Of a stretch of DNA of 64,000 nucleotides, positions 16,866-25,964 are shown piece by piece. The stretch's first letter is position 1; each line of letters begins with the position of its first letter. The DNA comes from Advenella kashmirensis W13003 (lineage in GTDB: Bacteria; Pseudomonadota; Gammaproteobacteria; Burkholderiales; Burkholderiaceae_B): positions 1,736,710-1,800,709 of the forward strand of contig NZ_KI650979.1 in the NCBI RefSeq assembly GCF_000506985.1, given 5' to 3'. The notes beneath the pieces are model-generated. The model made no database searches and was not told where the DNA came from. It worked only from the letters and a program-made list of their open reading frames with translations. Made by a program: the position numbers and the translations under genes.

Positions 16866-17222
16866 CTATTGTTTAAACCAGCGATTGGCTGCTACATCGG
16901 CCTGCTGCTTCACGTCGGGGGTGATATAGTAGGCCACTGCCGCCAGGGCCGCCACGATCACACTGAGGTCATCGGTAAAGCCAACGGCAGGAATAAAGTC
17001 GGGAATGGCGTCCAGAGGCAGCACCAGATAGGCCAATGCACCATAAATCACACGGCGGGCCCAGGCAGGCGTCGCCGGATTGCGCACGGCAAAAAACAGC
17101 AACAGGGCTTTCTGGACTACGGTGCGCCCCGCACGTTTGGCGACACGGGCGATTTTCCTGATCATACCGGGTGGTTTCTCAGTATCCAGTGTGTTAGCGT
17201 CAATCGTATGGTAGCGAGCCAT
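16866..17222 (-). CDS. YkvA/DUF1232 family protein
   Basis: The 118-residue protein contains the DUF1232 core ARRVIYGALAYLVLPLDAIP followed by DFIPAVGFTDDL, typical of YkvA proteins. One or two hydrophobic helices suggest membrane association. It lies 20 bases upstream of the DUF2868 gene on the same strand and may be in that operon. The role of the family is unknown. Confidence 0.85.
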   Translation of the reverse strand: MARYHTIDANTLDTEKPPGMIRKIARVAKRAGRTVVQKALLLFFAVRNPATPAWARRVIYGALAYLVLPLDAIPDFIPAVGFTDDLSVIVAALAAVAYYITPDVKQQADVAANRWFKQ

Positions 17223-17263
17223 GAGCCCCCCGTAAGCAGTGAAAACAAGACGTATAAAACAAA

Positions 17264-17288
17264 AATGCGTGCTCGGTGAGCACGCATT
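17264..17288 (-). terminator. Intrinsic terminator after the GlsB/YeaQ gene
   Basis: AATGCGTGCTC, loop, GAGCACGCATT is a perfect 11-bp stem. On the minus strand it is followed by TTTTGTTTT. It separates the upstream GlsB/YeaQ gene from the YkvA gene. Confidence 0.85.
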
Positions 17289-17306
17289 CTTTATAACATG
17301 TCGCGA

Positions 17307-17555
17307 TCAGGAGCGCTTGGCGATCAGGCCATAGATGAAAAGAACGATAATGGCGCCGATCACAGAGGCAATCCAGCCGGCAGCATCACCTTGCGCATAC
17401 CATCCCATTGCCTGGCCCAGATAAGTGGCCACGATAGAACCGACAATACCCAGGATAGTGGTGAGAATGAAACCCATGGACTGGCTGCCGGGCATAATCG
17501 CACGGGCAATCAAGCCGACAATAAAACCAATCACGATCGTAACGATAATTGACAT
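17307..17555 (-). CDS. GlsB/YeaQ/YmgE family stress membrane protein
   Basis: The 82-residue protein is made of three hydrophobic helices with the family's Gly motifs (GFIVGLIARAIMPG, GFILTTILGIVGSIVATYLG). The family (transglycosylase-associated) consists of small inner-membrane proteins often induced by stress. The ATG at 17555 has AGGAGCAC upstream on the minus strand. It is a single-gene unit ending in a strong terminator. Confidence 0.9.
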   Translation of the reverse strand: MSIIVTIVIGFIVGLIARAIMPGSQSMGFILTTILGIVGSIVATYLGQAMGWYAQGDAAGWIASVIGAIIVLFIYGLIAKRS

Positions 17556-17772
17556 ATTCTTGTGCTCCTGAAAATGAAGGGATGGACCGACAGCTGTAGC
17601 ATTTCCGATCATATAGGAAGGCATTTTATCGTACAAATGCAAAATGTTTCCATATATTAAAAGGAACGCGCAGCACAGGTGTTGCGGCAGTCCGTTTTTC
17701 AAGCATACCGGGCACAGTGGTTTGCTCTGTGAATCGGCGGACATTTTTAATCAATTATTGTCAGGATGTGGT

Positions 17773-18708
17773 TTATCTGCGTCGATCTGTTGCTTGATTG
17801 ATACGGCGGTGCGTATTCGGTGGTGTGACGCGCAGGAATCGCAGCAGCTTGCCGCCGAAAATATTGATGCCCAGTCCGATCACCACGACCGCACTGCCCA
17901 GCCATTGCACCGTGGACAGCGTTTCATGCAATACCAGCTCGGCCGAGAGCAGCCCGATGACGGGAATCAGCAAGGACATGGGCGTAACCAGGCTGACCGG
18001 ATGTTGCGCAAGCAGTCTGCCCCACAAATAATACCCAATAAAGGAGGCCGCATAGGCCAGGTACATAACCGACCCCACCCCCATCCAGGACAGATTGCTG
18101 ACACTGTGCATGATCAACTGCGGTCCTTCGATCAGCCAGGAAGCCAAGAGAAACAGGAACGCCGGGAACACGGCACCCCAGGTGAGCAGGCTGAACATGT
18201 TGACGGCCGGGCCGGCCTTTTTAATGACAATATTGCCACAACCCCAGCTGAAAGCTGCGCACAGAGTCAGCATGAAAGCAAACAGGGGAACAGGTTGCGC
18301 TATATCGGCCCCCATTTCAATAATGCCCAGTCCCAGTGCTGCGACAATCATGGCGATGATACTGTGCACCCGAACCTTTTCATTTAACAGCAGTGCCGCG
18401 ATCAGAACAGAAAAGAAGGCTTGCGATTGCAAAACCAGCGACGCCAGGCCCGCCGGCATGCCCAGCGCAATGGCACTGAACAGAAACGCAAATTGTCCAA
18501 AGCACAGCGTCAGGCCGAATAACAGCAGCAATTTGAGTGGGATGACCGGCCGCGGGATAAACAGAATGGCGGGGAAGGCTACGAGGGCAAAACGCAGAGC
18601 GCCCAGCAATAACGGGGGAAAGGCATCAACGCCAAACTTGATGACGACAAAATTGAGTCCCCATAACAGAACAACAAGCAAGGCAGCGAGCCAATGGCGC
18701 AACGGCAT
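17773..18708 (-). CDS. eamA: EamA-like DMT exporter (O-acetylserine/cysteine type)
   Basis: The 311-residue protein has ten predicted helices in two EamA repeats. It closely follows E. coli EamA in the first repeat (LLWGLNFVVIKFGVDAFPPL, later GMPAGLASLVLQSQAFF). EamA exports O-acetylserine and cysteine in E. coli. The substrate here is inferred only from similarity. It is a single gene; the basic C-terminal tail is not conserved. Confidence 0.82.
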   Translation of the reverse strand: MPLRHWLAALLVVLLWGLNFVVIKFGVDAFPPLLLGALRFALVAFPAILFIPRPVIPLKLLLLFGLTLCFGQFAFLFSAIALGMPAGLASLVLQSQAFFSVLIAALLLNEKVRVHSIIAMIVAALGLGIIEMGADIAQPVPLFAFMLTLCAAFSWGCGNIVIKKAGPAVNMFSLLTWGAVFPAFLFLLASWLIEGPQLIMHSVSNLSWMGVGSVMYLAYAASFIGYYLWGRLLAQHPVSLVTPMSLLIPVIGLLSAELVLHETLSTVQWLGSAVVVIGLGINIFGGKLLRFLRVTPPNTHRRINQATDRRR

Positions 18709-18786
18709 GGGATCCCATGAACAGTGAAAGACGAAAGCATTGATTATGCGCCAGCGTGACCATGCCCTGCAAGCGCCTTGCGCGAC

Positions 18787-20106
18787 TTAACCGGCAGAAG
18801 TGATGGTCAGAGCGATCCGATGCTCGCGCCAGCCGTTGACAAAATACCCGGTGTTATCGGTCGTGAGCTCGGGCTGCTGCTGCCCCGCTGCATTGGTCGC
18901 GCGGCAAGCCAGTTCGACGTGACCGGCAGGTAATGTCAACGTGATCTCGAACAGACGCCAGGCAAACGGACCGAAATCGGCGCCGGTCAAGGCTGCCGCC
19001 TGCCAGTGCCGGCCACCATCTGCGCTGACTTCGATCCGGGTCACGGCGGACGAGCCGCCCATGGCAACGCCTTGCACCCGGACCGATCCGGCTTTGATCT
19101 GGATATCCGACCCTGTGGGCGAGGTGATCCAGGACTTGACGGGCAGACGCCAGGCGGGAATCGTCAAATCCGTCGCGCCCGGGCGCAAGGGGACGCGAAA
19201 GTCAGCAGTCTGGATATGGGCGCTGGATTCGTCCCGGGTAAAGGCGATGCGCTTGACGTATTTGATGTAATTGATGCTGGCGTAACCAGGGAGCACCAGA
19301 CGCAGCGGTCCGCCATGGGCCACGGCAAGCGGTTCGCCGTTGAGCTGCCAGGCCAATAGCGCATGCGTCAGTGCCGAGAGCGGAACAGAACGTTCCACCC
19401 GGGTGAAGTCCGACGGAATGCCGTCGGGCAGGCTGTCGGCGCCCATGGCGGTCAGAAAGCGACTATCCGCGTTCACACCGCCCAGTTCATGTACGACGGT
19501 GGCCAGGGGGACCCCCGTCCAGATCACGCAGCCTGCGCCGCCTGTCTGCCACGGGGTGCCCACGGCCGGTTGCGCCTGCAGCCCGCGCCCATTCTCCGCG
19601 CACTGCAATACGGCAGCGACGGTTCGGGTCGGCATGGCCTGCAGTTCGGCCAGGGTATACGCATCGGGTTGACCCACGCCGGAAAACGAGACCGCCCATT
19701 CCGGACCCTGCGCCAGCAGGCGTTCGGCCGGAGGCAGGGCATTGTCGCGAACAAACAGGCAGCGTGTCGGCGTGATGACCTGTCTACCCAGCACCTCCCG
19801 GCGTGTTTCAATGGCGTGCGGGTTATGCACAATCAGACAGTCAGCCTGCTTCCAGGACAGCTCGGCGGGCAGCGGCTGGGGAGCGACCGGAGGGGGTGGC
19901 GGTTGCTGCGTCGCAGGTGACGCGGTCGCTGGCGTAGAAGCGGGGGGTGTAGAAGGAGATGAGGACGCTGCCGTGTCGCCAGACCCCGAGGCGCTTGCGG
20001 GATCAGTGTTCGCATGCAATTTCCCTGATGCGACGCCCAATGCAAAGCCGAGGGCCTGGATCAAACGAATGCGCCGTTGCGGGCTGGCGGGAGGGGGGCG
20101 TTGCAT
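18787..20106 (-). CDS. Sulfite-oxidase-family molybdopterin protein, periplasmic
   Basis: The 439-residue protein begins with a signal-like segment containing an Arg pair (about residues 11-32, ending KLHA). A Ser/Thr/Pro/Ala-rich linker spans about residues 35-80. The oxidoreductase domain follows with the molybdenum-ligating Cys169 in VLQCAENGRG, then HGGPLRLVLPGYASINYIK. A Mo-cofactor dimerisation domain comes last. The family includes SorA and SoxC. The substrate loop reads FVRDNALPP, whereas sulfite oxidases usually have Arg-x-His, so the substrate may not be sulfite. No cytochrome partner (sorB, soxD) is adjacent. The electron acceptor is unknown. Confidence 0.82.
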   Translation of the reverse strand: MQRPPPASPQRRIRLIQALGFALGVASGKLHANTDPASASGSGDTAASSSPSTPPASTPATASPATQQPPPPPVAPQPLPAELSWKQADCLIVHNPHAIETRREVLGRQVITPTRCLFVRDNALPPAERLLAQGPEWAVSFSGVGQPDAYTLAELQAMPTRTVAAVLQCAENGRGLQAQPAVGTPWQTGGAGCVIWTGVPLATVVHELGGVNADSRFLTAMGADSLPDGIPSDFTRVERSVPLSALTHALLAWQLNGEPLAVAHGGPLRLVLPGYASINYIKYVKRIAFTRDESSAHIQTADFRVPLRPGATDLTIPAWRLPVKSWITSPTGSDIQIKAGSVRVQGVAMGGSSAVTRIEVSADGGRHWQAAALTGADFGPFAWRLFEITLTLPAGHVELACRATNAAGQQQPELTTDNTGYFVNGWREHRIALTITSAG

Positions 20107-20353
20107 GACTGGGCCTGTTGAATCTGACAGTGGGCGGAGTGATCGTCGCGCAGGAAAACAGGCTCCATCTTATGGATTAATGTGCAGCCTGTAAACTGAA
20201 AACGCATGGCCGGTGATCCGCATTTGGGTCGCAAGCCAGGTAACGGCCTTTATGTCCTTTGGTTTTCGCACAGGCCAGGCGAGTATGTCACAATCATGAA
20301 ATATAAAGTTTTTAACATCGTCCAATTGTTCCCGACACATATATGAGGTTCGA

Positions 20354-21325
20354 ATGAAGGTCGCAATCCATTCCATTGCAGCCGCGCTGCTGGCATTTTC
20401 GGGTGCGGCGGCTGCCGATACGCTGGTTCTGTATACCAGCCAGCCGGCAACTGACGCGCAAATGACCGTTGATGCATTCCAGAAAGCCAATCCGGACACC
20501 AAAGTGCAATGGGTCCGGGATGGCACCACCAAGCTAATGACCAAGTTGCGCGCCGAGTTGAACGCGGGTGTCGCCAAGCCCGATGTGTTGCTGATTGCCG
20601 ACAGTGTGACGCTGGAACAATTAAAAAAAGAAAATCTTCTTTTAGCCTCTCCATCCGCAGAACGAGATCAGTATGATCCGGCCCTGTATGACAAGGATGG
20701 CTATTATCATGGCACGAAGCTGATCACCTCGGGCATTGCATACAATACCCGTGCGGCGCAAAAACCCGCATCGTGGCACGATCTGGTGCGGCCTGAATAT
20801 AAAAACCAGGTCTCCATGCCCAGTCCGCTGTACTCCGGTGCCGCCATGATTCATCTGTCGGCCCTGACCACCAATCCGGAGTTCGGATGGAAATACTATG
20901 AGGCGCTGAAAGCGGGCGCCGTCGCATCGCAAAAGGGTAACGGCGGGGTGCTGACCGATATCGCTTCCGGCGGCAAGCCTTACGGTATTCTGGTCGACTA
21001 TATGGCCATTCGTGAAAAGGCCAAGGGTGCACCAATAGAATTTGTCTTCCCCAAAGAAGGGGTCAGTCTTGTGACCGAACCGGTGGCGATTATGAAATCG
21101 GCCAAAAACCCTGCCGCGGCAAAAAAATTCGTCGATTTTGTGCTTTCTCAGCAGGGCCAGGAACTGGTTCTGAAGCAGGGCTATATTCCTGGGCGCAATG
21201 GGATGAAAACCCCCGCCGGTTTCCCGGAACGTGATCAAATTAAGCTGTTGCCGTTTGATGCGGCCAAAGCGTTGCAGAACGCCAATGCCGACAAGGAAAA
21301 ATTCAGCCAGATATTTGGCGGCTGA
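20354..21325 (+). CDS. ABC transporter periplasmic binding protein, FbpA-like
   Basis: The 323-residue protein has a signal peptide (residues about 1-21, ending GAAAA) and the class-II binding fold (LVLYTSQPATDAQMTVDAF, later PDVLLIADSVTLEQLK). This branch serves ferric iron, thiamine or 2-aminoethylphosphonate uptake. I cannot decide the ligand; the context lacks phosphonate catabolic genes. It is the first gene of a three-gene ABC operon, with the start supported by GAGG just upstream. Confidence 0.85.
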   Translation: MKVAIHSIAAALLAFSGAAAADTLVLYTSQPATDAQMTVDAFQKANPDTKVQWVRDGTTKLMTKLRAELNAGVAKPDVLLIADSVTLEQLKKENLLLASPSAERDQYDPALYDKDGYYHGTKLITSGIAYNTRAAQKPASWHDLVRPEYKNQVSMPSPLYSGAAMIHLSALTTNPEFGWKYYEALKAGAVASQKGNGGVLTDIASGGKPYGILVDYMAIREKAKGAPIEFVFPKEGVSLVTEPVAIMKSAKNPAAAKKFVDFVLSQQGQELVLKQGYIPGRNGMKTPAGFPERDQIKLLPFDAAKALQNANADKEKFSQIFGG

Positions 21326-21487
21326 TCGCATTCCGGTCTGGTTCGGCAAAGGGTTGCCAATCCAGACCCGGCATGCGATATCAGACCTGTCGGTTTTTCC
21401 GCTTTCCGGCAGGCGCCCGTATCCCGGGCTATTTATCCCGGCGGGCTCTATTTATGATCACGCAATAACCACGCGACAAACATTCAG

Positions 21488-23236
21488 ATGAGTGGCCGTC
21501 ATCAGGCTGACGCTCTGAATTTTATTATGGCAACATCCTCTTCTTTTCTGCACTCCTTCGGCAGGACTCCGGCATCAGCCATCACACCAGTGCTGTTGTG
21601 CCTGGTGCTGGTGCTGGCCGTGCTTCCGCCGGCTCGTCTGCTCCTGTTGGCGCTGATGGACTTGCCCGCGGGCGATCAGGGCGCGATGTGGTCCATGCTG
21701 AGCAATCCGTCAACCTGGCGGGCGACCGGCAACAGCCTGTTGACCTCGGGTCTGGCGACCCTGCTTTCGGTTCTGCTGGGCACGATTTTGGCATTGCTGG
21801 TCACGTTGACGGATATCCGCGCCAAAGGTTTCTGGGTCTTTATGATCATGTTGCCGATGATGATTCCGCCACAGGTCACTGCCTTAAGCTGGCTGCAACT
21901 AAGCGGCCCGGGCAGTGCCTTGCTGCAGATGCTTGACCTGGCACCTGCGCTGGGCAGCCCGCAGCATCTGCGATCATGGTGGGGCATTTCGCTGCTGATG
22001 GGCATTCAGCATGCGCCGCTGGTCTATCTGGCCTTGCGCAGCAGTCTGATGGCCCTGCCCAAGGAGCTGATCGAAGCGGCTCGCCTGGCTGGCGCTTCCC
22101 AACGCGATGTGGTGCGCGACATGATTTTGCCGCTCTGTCGCAATGGTCTGCTGGCCGGTGCGGCCATTGCATTTGTCTCGGCATTGGGCAATTTCGGCAT
22201 CCCTGCCATGCTGGGGATTCCAGTCTCTTACTATGTCCTACCGACCCTTATTTATCAGAAAATGGCCGATTTCGGACCGGATATGCTGGCTGATGTATCC
22301 AGCCTGTCTGTCATGATCGGCGTGGTAGCGCTGGTCGGCGTGATTGCCCAGCAGCGGTTCTCCGCAAACATGCCGCTGACCGGCATGCCCGGGCGACCGC
22401 TGGCATTCTCGCTGGGCCCGGCACGCTGGAAGGCCGAGCTGGCCTTGCTTCTGCTGGTGCTTGTCATTGTGGTGGTACCGTTGATTGCATTAGTGTCCAG
22501 TTCGCTGGTCGCGGCCATGGGGGTTCCCCTAACGCTGGAGACCGCCAGCCTGAATGCCTATGAACAGATTATCTTCCATCAGAGCGTGACGTTTCGGGCA
22601 TTTTCCAACAGTACGCTTCTGGCTGCGAGCGCTGCGCTGATCCTGGCCTGTCTCTGTCTGCCGATGGGTTATCTGTTCGTGCGTTTTCCGTCACGCGTCA
22701 ATACGGTACTGCAGGGCATCATCGACGTCCCGTACGCCATTCCCGGCGTGGTATTGGCTGTGGCGTGCATTCTGCTGTTTGCCCGCCCCTTGCCGCTTAT
22801 CCACGTCACGTTGTACGGCTCGCTGGGCTTGATTCTGTTTGCCTATCTGTCCCGCTTTATGACAGTGTGTCTCAAGCCGATACAAAGCAGCATGCTGCAA
22901 CTGGACCCTGCGCTGGAAGAAGCGGCGCAACTGTGTGGCGCCGGGCCGTTGCGACGGTTGCGTGATATCGTATTTCCACTGCTGGCCCCTGCGGCATTTG
23001 CCGGTATGTTGCTGGTTTTTCTGATTGCGATCAATGAGCTGACCGTATCGGCGCTCCTATGGAGCGCGGGAAATGAGACGCTGGGTGTGCTGGTTTTCAA
23101 TCTGGATGACGGAGGCGAGACCGTTCTGGCCTCGGCTGTCGCGGTGCTGATCGTACTGATGGTGCTGGTTCTGATGCTTTGCCTGAGCGCGCTGGGCAAG
23201 CGTCTTCCGCAAGGAGTGATTCCATGGCGCAACTGA
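21488..23236 (+). CDS. ABC transporter permease with two fused permease domains, FbpB-like
   Basis: The 582-residue protein has about twelve helices in two homologous halves. Each half carries an EAA loop that contacts the ATPase: EAARLAGASQRDVVRDMI (about residue 197) and EEAAQLCGAGPLRRLRDIV (about 478). Fused FbpB-type permeases are typical of ferric iron and aminoethylphosphonate systems. It lies 162 bases after the binding-protein gene. The in-frame ATG at 21527 is an alternative start; neither has a clear ribosome binding site. It overlaps the ATPase gene by 13 bases. Confidence 0.9.
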   Translation: MSGRHQADALNFIMATSSSFLHSFGRTPASAITPVLLCLVLVLAVLPPARLLLLALMDLPAGDQGAMWSMLSNPSTWRATGNSLLTSGLATLLSVLLGTILALLVTLTDIRAKGFWVFMIMLPMMIPPQVTALSWLQLSGPGSALLQMLDLAPALGSPQHLRSWWGISLLMGIQHAPLVYLALRSSLMALPKELIEAARLAGASQRDVVRDMILPLCRNGLLAGAAIAFVSALGNFGIPAMLGIPVSYYVLPTLIYQKMADFGPDMLADVSSLSVMIGVVALVGVIAQQRFSANMPLTGMPGRPLAFSLGPARWKAELALLLLVLVIVVVPLIALVSSSLVAAMGVPLTLETASLNAYEQIIFHQSVTFRAFSNSTLLAASAALILACLCLPMGYLFVRFPSRVNTVLQGIIDVPYAIPGVVLAVACILLFARPLPLIHVTLYGSLGLILFAYLSRFMTVCLKPIQSSMLQLDPALEEAAQLCGAGPLRRLRDIVFPLLAPAAFAGMLLVFLIAINELTVSALLWSAGNETLGVLVFNLDDGGETVLASAVAVLIVLMVLVLMLCLSALGKRLPQGVIPWRN

Positions 23237-24249
23237 CCCTGGACAATATCAGCAAGCATTATGGCGACCATGCCGTTGTGGACGAGATCAGCCTGGCTAT
23301 CGAGAAAGGGCAATTTGTGGCCCTGCTTGGGCCCAGCGGCTGCGGCAAGACAACGACGTTAAGAATGATCGCCGGTTTCGAGCAACTGGACACTGGTCGC
23401 ATTCTGTTGAACGACATCTTGCTCGCTTCCCCCGAGCATCATACCGAGCCGGAGCGGCGCAATATGAGTATGGTTTTTCAGTCGTACGCATTGTGGCCAC
23501 ATAAAACGGTGCTGGACAATGCAGGTTATACCTTGTCGCTCAAAGGCGTCAGGGGTCAGGCTTATCGTGATCAGGTATTTGCGGCACTGGAAACGGTCAA
23601 TCTGGGGCATCTGGCAGATCGTTATCCTCAGGCCCTGAGCGGAGGGCAGCGTCAGCGCGCGGCGCTGGCCCGCTGTCTGGTGTCCCATCCGGAGGTCGTT
23701 CTGCTGGACGAACCTCTGGCGAATCTGGACGTGCATCTGCGCGCGTCAATGGAAGCGACCTTCAGGCAATTTCATGACCGCACTGGCGCCACGTTCATTT
23801 ATGTGACGCACGATCAGGCTGAAGCCATGGCCATGGCGGACCGGATTGCGGTCATGAATCATGGCAGACTTGAGCAATGGGATACGCCGGAAAATCTGTA
23901 TCGGCGTCCGGCTTCGCGCTGGGTGGCCACGTTTATCGGCAAGGGATCGGTGCTGGACGTACCCAGTCATGTGCATGGCAAGCATCTGCGCGCCGATGAC
24001 ATTGGCAACCTTCTGTCCAACGCCGGTGCCATGCACCGGGGCGCGATGCTGGTACGTCCCGAGGACGTTACTGTCGTGGCCGAGGGCGCCCGGGTCACGG
24101 TGCGCCATCGGGTCTATCAGGGAGAGCGGTACCAGTATATCGCCGACCTGGCCGATGGTCAGCCACTGACGTTTTACCACAGCCGTTTGCTGGACCATGG
24201 ACAGATCGTACAGGTGCAGATCGCCCATGCCTGGGGACTGGATTTGTAG
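23224..24249 (+). CDS. ABC transporter ATP-binding protein, FbpC-like
   Basis: The 341-residue ATPase shows Walker A GPSGCGKTT, Q-loop MVFQSYALWPH, signature LSGGQRQRAALARCL, Walker B VVLLDEPLANLD and the switch His in YVTHDQAEAM. A C-terminal TOBE-like regulatory domain follows from about residue 240. It overlaps the permease gene, so translation is coupled. It completes the three-gene uptake system. Confidence 0.92.
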   Translation: MAQLTLDNISKHYGDHAVVDEISLAIEKGQFVALLGPSGCGKTTTLRMIAGFEQLDTGRILLNDILLASPEHHTEPERRNMSMVFQSYALWPHKTVLDNAGYTLSLKGVRGQAYRDQVFAALETVNLGHLADRYPQALSGGQRQRAALARCLVSHPEVVLLDEPLANLDVHLRASMEATFRQFHDRTGATFIYVTHDQAEAMAMADRIAVMNHGRLEQWDTPENLYRRPASRWVATFIGKGSVLDVPSHVHGKHLRADDIGNLLSNAGAMHRGAMLVRPEDVTVVAEGARVTVRHRVYQGERYQYIADLADGQPLTFYHSRLLDHGQIVQVQIAHAWGLDL

Positions 24250-24258
24250 CGCCGGTCC

Positions 24259-25707
24259 TTATTGTCCCGGACACTCCGCGCATTCTCCTGCCAGATCTTC
24301 GGCCAGGCGCAATTGCGCGCTCAGGTCGCGCAGTGCAGTACGTACGCCTTCTTCAATCACCGGATGATAAAACGGCATGTCCAGCATTTGCGCAATGGTC
24401 ATCTTCTGCTGATGGGCCCATGCCAGCAGATGCGCCAGGTGTTCGGCTGCCGGACCGACCATTTCTGCACCCAGCAGGCGGCCGCTGCCATGTTCGGCAT
24501 AGATGCGCAGATGCCCCTTGTTAATGCCCATGACGCGACTGCGACCCTGATTGCGGAAGGATACTTCACCCACCGCATAGCAACCACAATTGTCATAGGT
24601 ATTGCTGATTTCCTTAAAGCGCATGCCGATGCTGGCGATCTGTGGATCACTGAAGACAACACTCAGTTGCGAGCGGCGCAGACCTTCTGAAATCGCAGGA
24701 AAGTGGCCGGCGTTGGTGCCTGCAATCATGCCCTGGTCAGAAGCTTCGTGCAGCAACGGCAATTGATTGGAGGCGTCTCCGGCAATAAAAATGTGTTCCG
24801 CACTGGTTTGCATGGTGTAGCGATCCGCCTTGGGAACGCCGCGTTCATCCAGCTCAATGTCAAACGTATCCAGGCCAAGATTATCGACGTTTGGTTTGCG
24901 ACCCGTGGCGGCAAGCAGATAATCTACTGTCACCGAGCCGCTTTTGCCGTCTTCGGTATAGTCGACTTTGACACCTTTACCGCTTTCAAGCAGACTGACA
25001 CTGGTATCGGCATCCAGATGCAGCTTCATTTCACTGTTGAAAATTTCCAGTGCCTTTTCCAGGATGACCGGGTCAGTAATACCGCCCAATGCATTGTCCT
25101 TCCCGAAAATGTGAACCTCAACGCCCAGGCGGTGCAGTGCCTGTCCGATTTCCAATCCGATCACACCGGCGCCGAATACGGCGACGCTGGCCGGCAATGT
25201 TTCCCAGTCGAAGACATTGTCGTTGATGATCAGGCGATCCCCCAGGGATTGCCAGGCTGGTACCACGAAGGGACGCGAGCCGGTGGCGATCACGATGCGC
25301 TGGGCGGTAATCTCGGTATGCTCGTCTACAACAATAACGTGTTCGTTCCTGAAGCGCGCCCGGCCCAGGATACGTCGATCCGCCGGAAAGGCTTCGACGT
25401 CTTCCAGCACAAATCCGACAAAGCGGTCGCGCTCTTCGCGGACGCGTTTCATGACTTCGTGGCCTTCGATGCGCAGGGCGCCGTCCGGATGGATGCCGAA
25501 CTGGTCGGCTTCACGCACATGATGGGCGGCATCGGCGGCCGCGATCAGCAGCTTCGAAGGCATACATCCGACGCGGGCGCACGTGGTGCCAAACATGTGA
25601 TCTTCTACCAGATAGACATTTTCAGTGGCCTTGCGGGCGGCGCGAAAGGCGCTCATGCCAGCGGTGCCACCGCCAAGAATGACGACATCGGCGTTGATTG
25701 ACTTCAT
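24259..25707 (-). CDS. Dihydrolipoyl-dehydrogenase-like flavoprotein disulfide reductase with C-terminal CxxC
   Basis: The 482-residue protein has the FAD motif VVILGGGTAGMSA and the active-site disulfide motif TTCARVGCMPSK. The NAD(P) motif is VAVFGAGVIGLEIGQ, the second FAD motif is HIFIAGDASN, and the dimer-interface catalytic His-Glu is in FYHPVIEEG. It ends GECAECPGQ, giving an extra CxxC at the extreme C terminus. Lipoamide dehydrogenases normally lack such a pair, whereas mercuric reductase and large thioredoxin reductases use C-terminal Cys pairs to reach their substrates. No 2-oxoacid dehydrogenase genes are nearby. A peroxiredoxin-glutaredoxin gene lies upstream on the same strand. 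The substrate is unknown. Confidence 0.87.
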   Translation of the reverse strand: MKSINADVVILGGGTAGMSAFRAARKATENVYLVEDHMFGTTCARVGCMPSKLLIAAADAAHHVREADQFGIHPDGALRIEGHEVMKRVREERDRFVGFVLEDVEAFPADRRILGRARFRNEHVIVVDEHTEITAQRIVIATGSRPFVVPAWQSLGDRLIINDNVFDWETLPASVAVFGAGVIGLEIGQALHRLGVEVHIFGKDNALGGITDPVILEKALEIFNSEMKLHLDADTSVSLLESGKGVKVDYTEDGKSGSVTVDYLLAATGRKPNVDNLGLDTFDIELDERGVPKADRYTMQTSAEHIFIAGDASNQLPLLHEASDQGMIAGTNAGHFPAISEGLRRSQLSVVFSDPQIASIGMRFKEISNTYDNCGCYAVGEVSFRNQGRSRVMGINKGHLRIYAEHGSGRLLGAEMVGPAAEHLAHLLAWAHQQKMTIAQMLDMPFYHPVIEEGVRTALRDLSAQLRLAEDLAGECAECPGQ

Positions 25708-25772
25708 ATTCGATTCCTGATGTTGGAGGTTTCTGACGCGCAAGCAGTTCTGATTCTACCGGCGTGCGGGCG

Positions 25773-25811
25773 AAAAAAAAAGCAGCGGCATCACGAGCGT
25801 GAGCCTGCTGC
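25773..25811 (-). terminator. Intrinsic terminator of the peroxiredoxin-glutaredoxin gene
   Basis: On the minus strand GCAGC, GGC and TCACG pair with CGTGA, GCC and GCTGC. A run of nine T follows directly. It separates the hybrid peroxiredoxin gene from the flavoprotein gene. Confidence 0.9.
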
Positions 25812-25964
25812 CGTCGATTCGGCGGGGGTCATTGCAATGCAGTGAGCGCGACTGTGCACGCTTCTGGCCTGCTTGCCGGAACGGATCCGGCAGGTGCCGC
25901 GATCTGGACAGTTTACCGCTGAAAGCCGGGCTGTCCGATCGCTGCCGCGATGACGTTGCGCGGA

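Noticed and set aside
24703-25701. 332-codon open frame antisense to the flavoprotein reductase
   Set aside because: Same reason: the flavoprotein frame carries all FAD, NAD and disulfide motifs, the antisense frame carries none.
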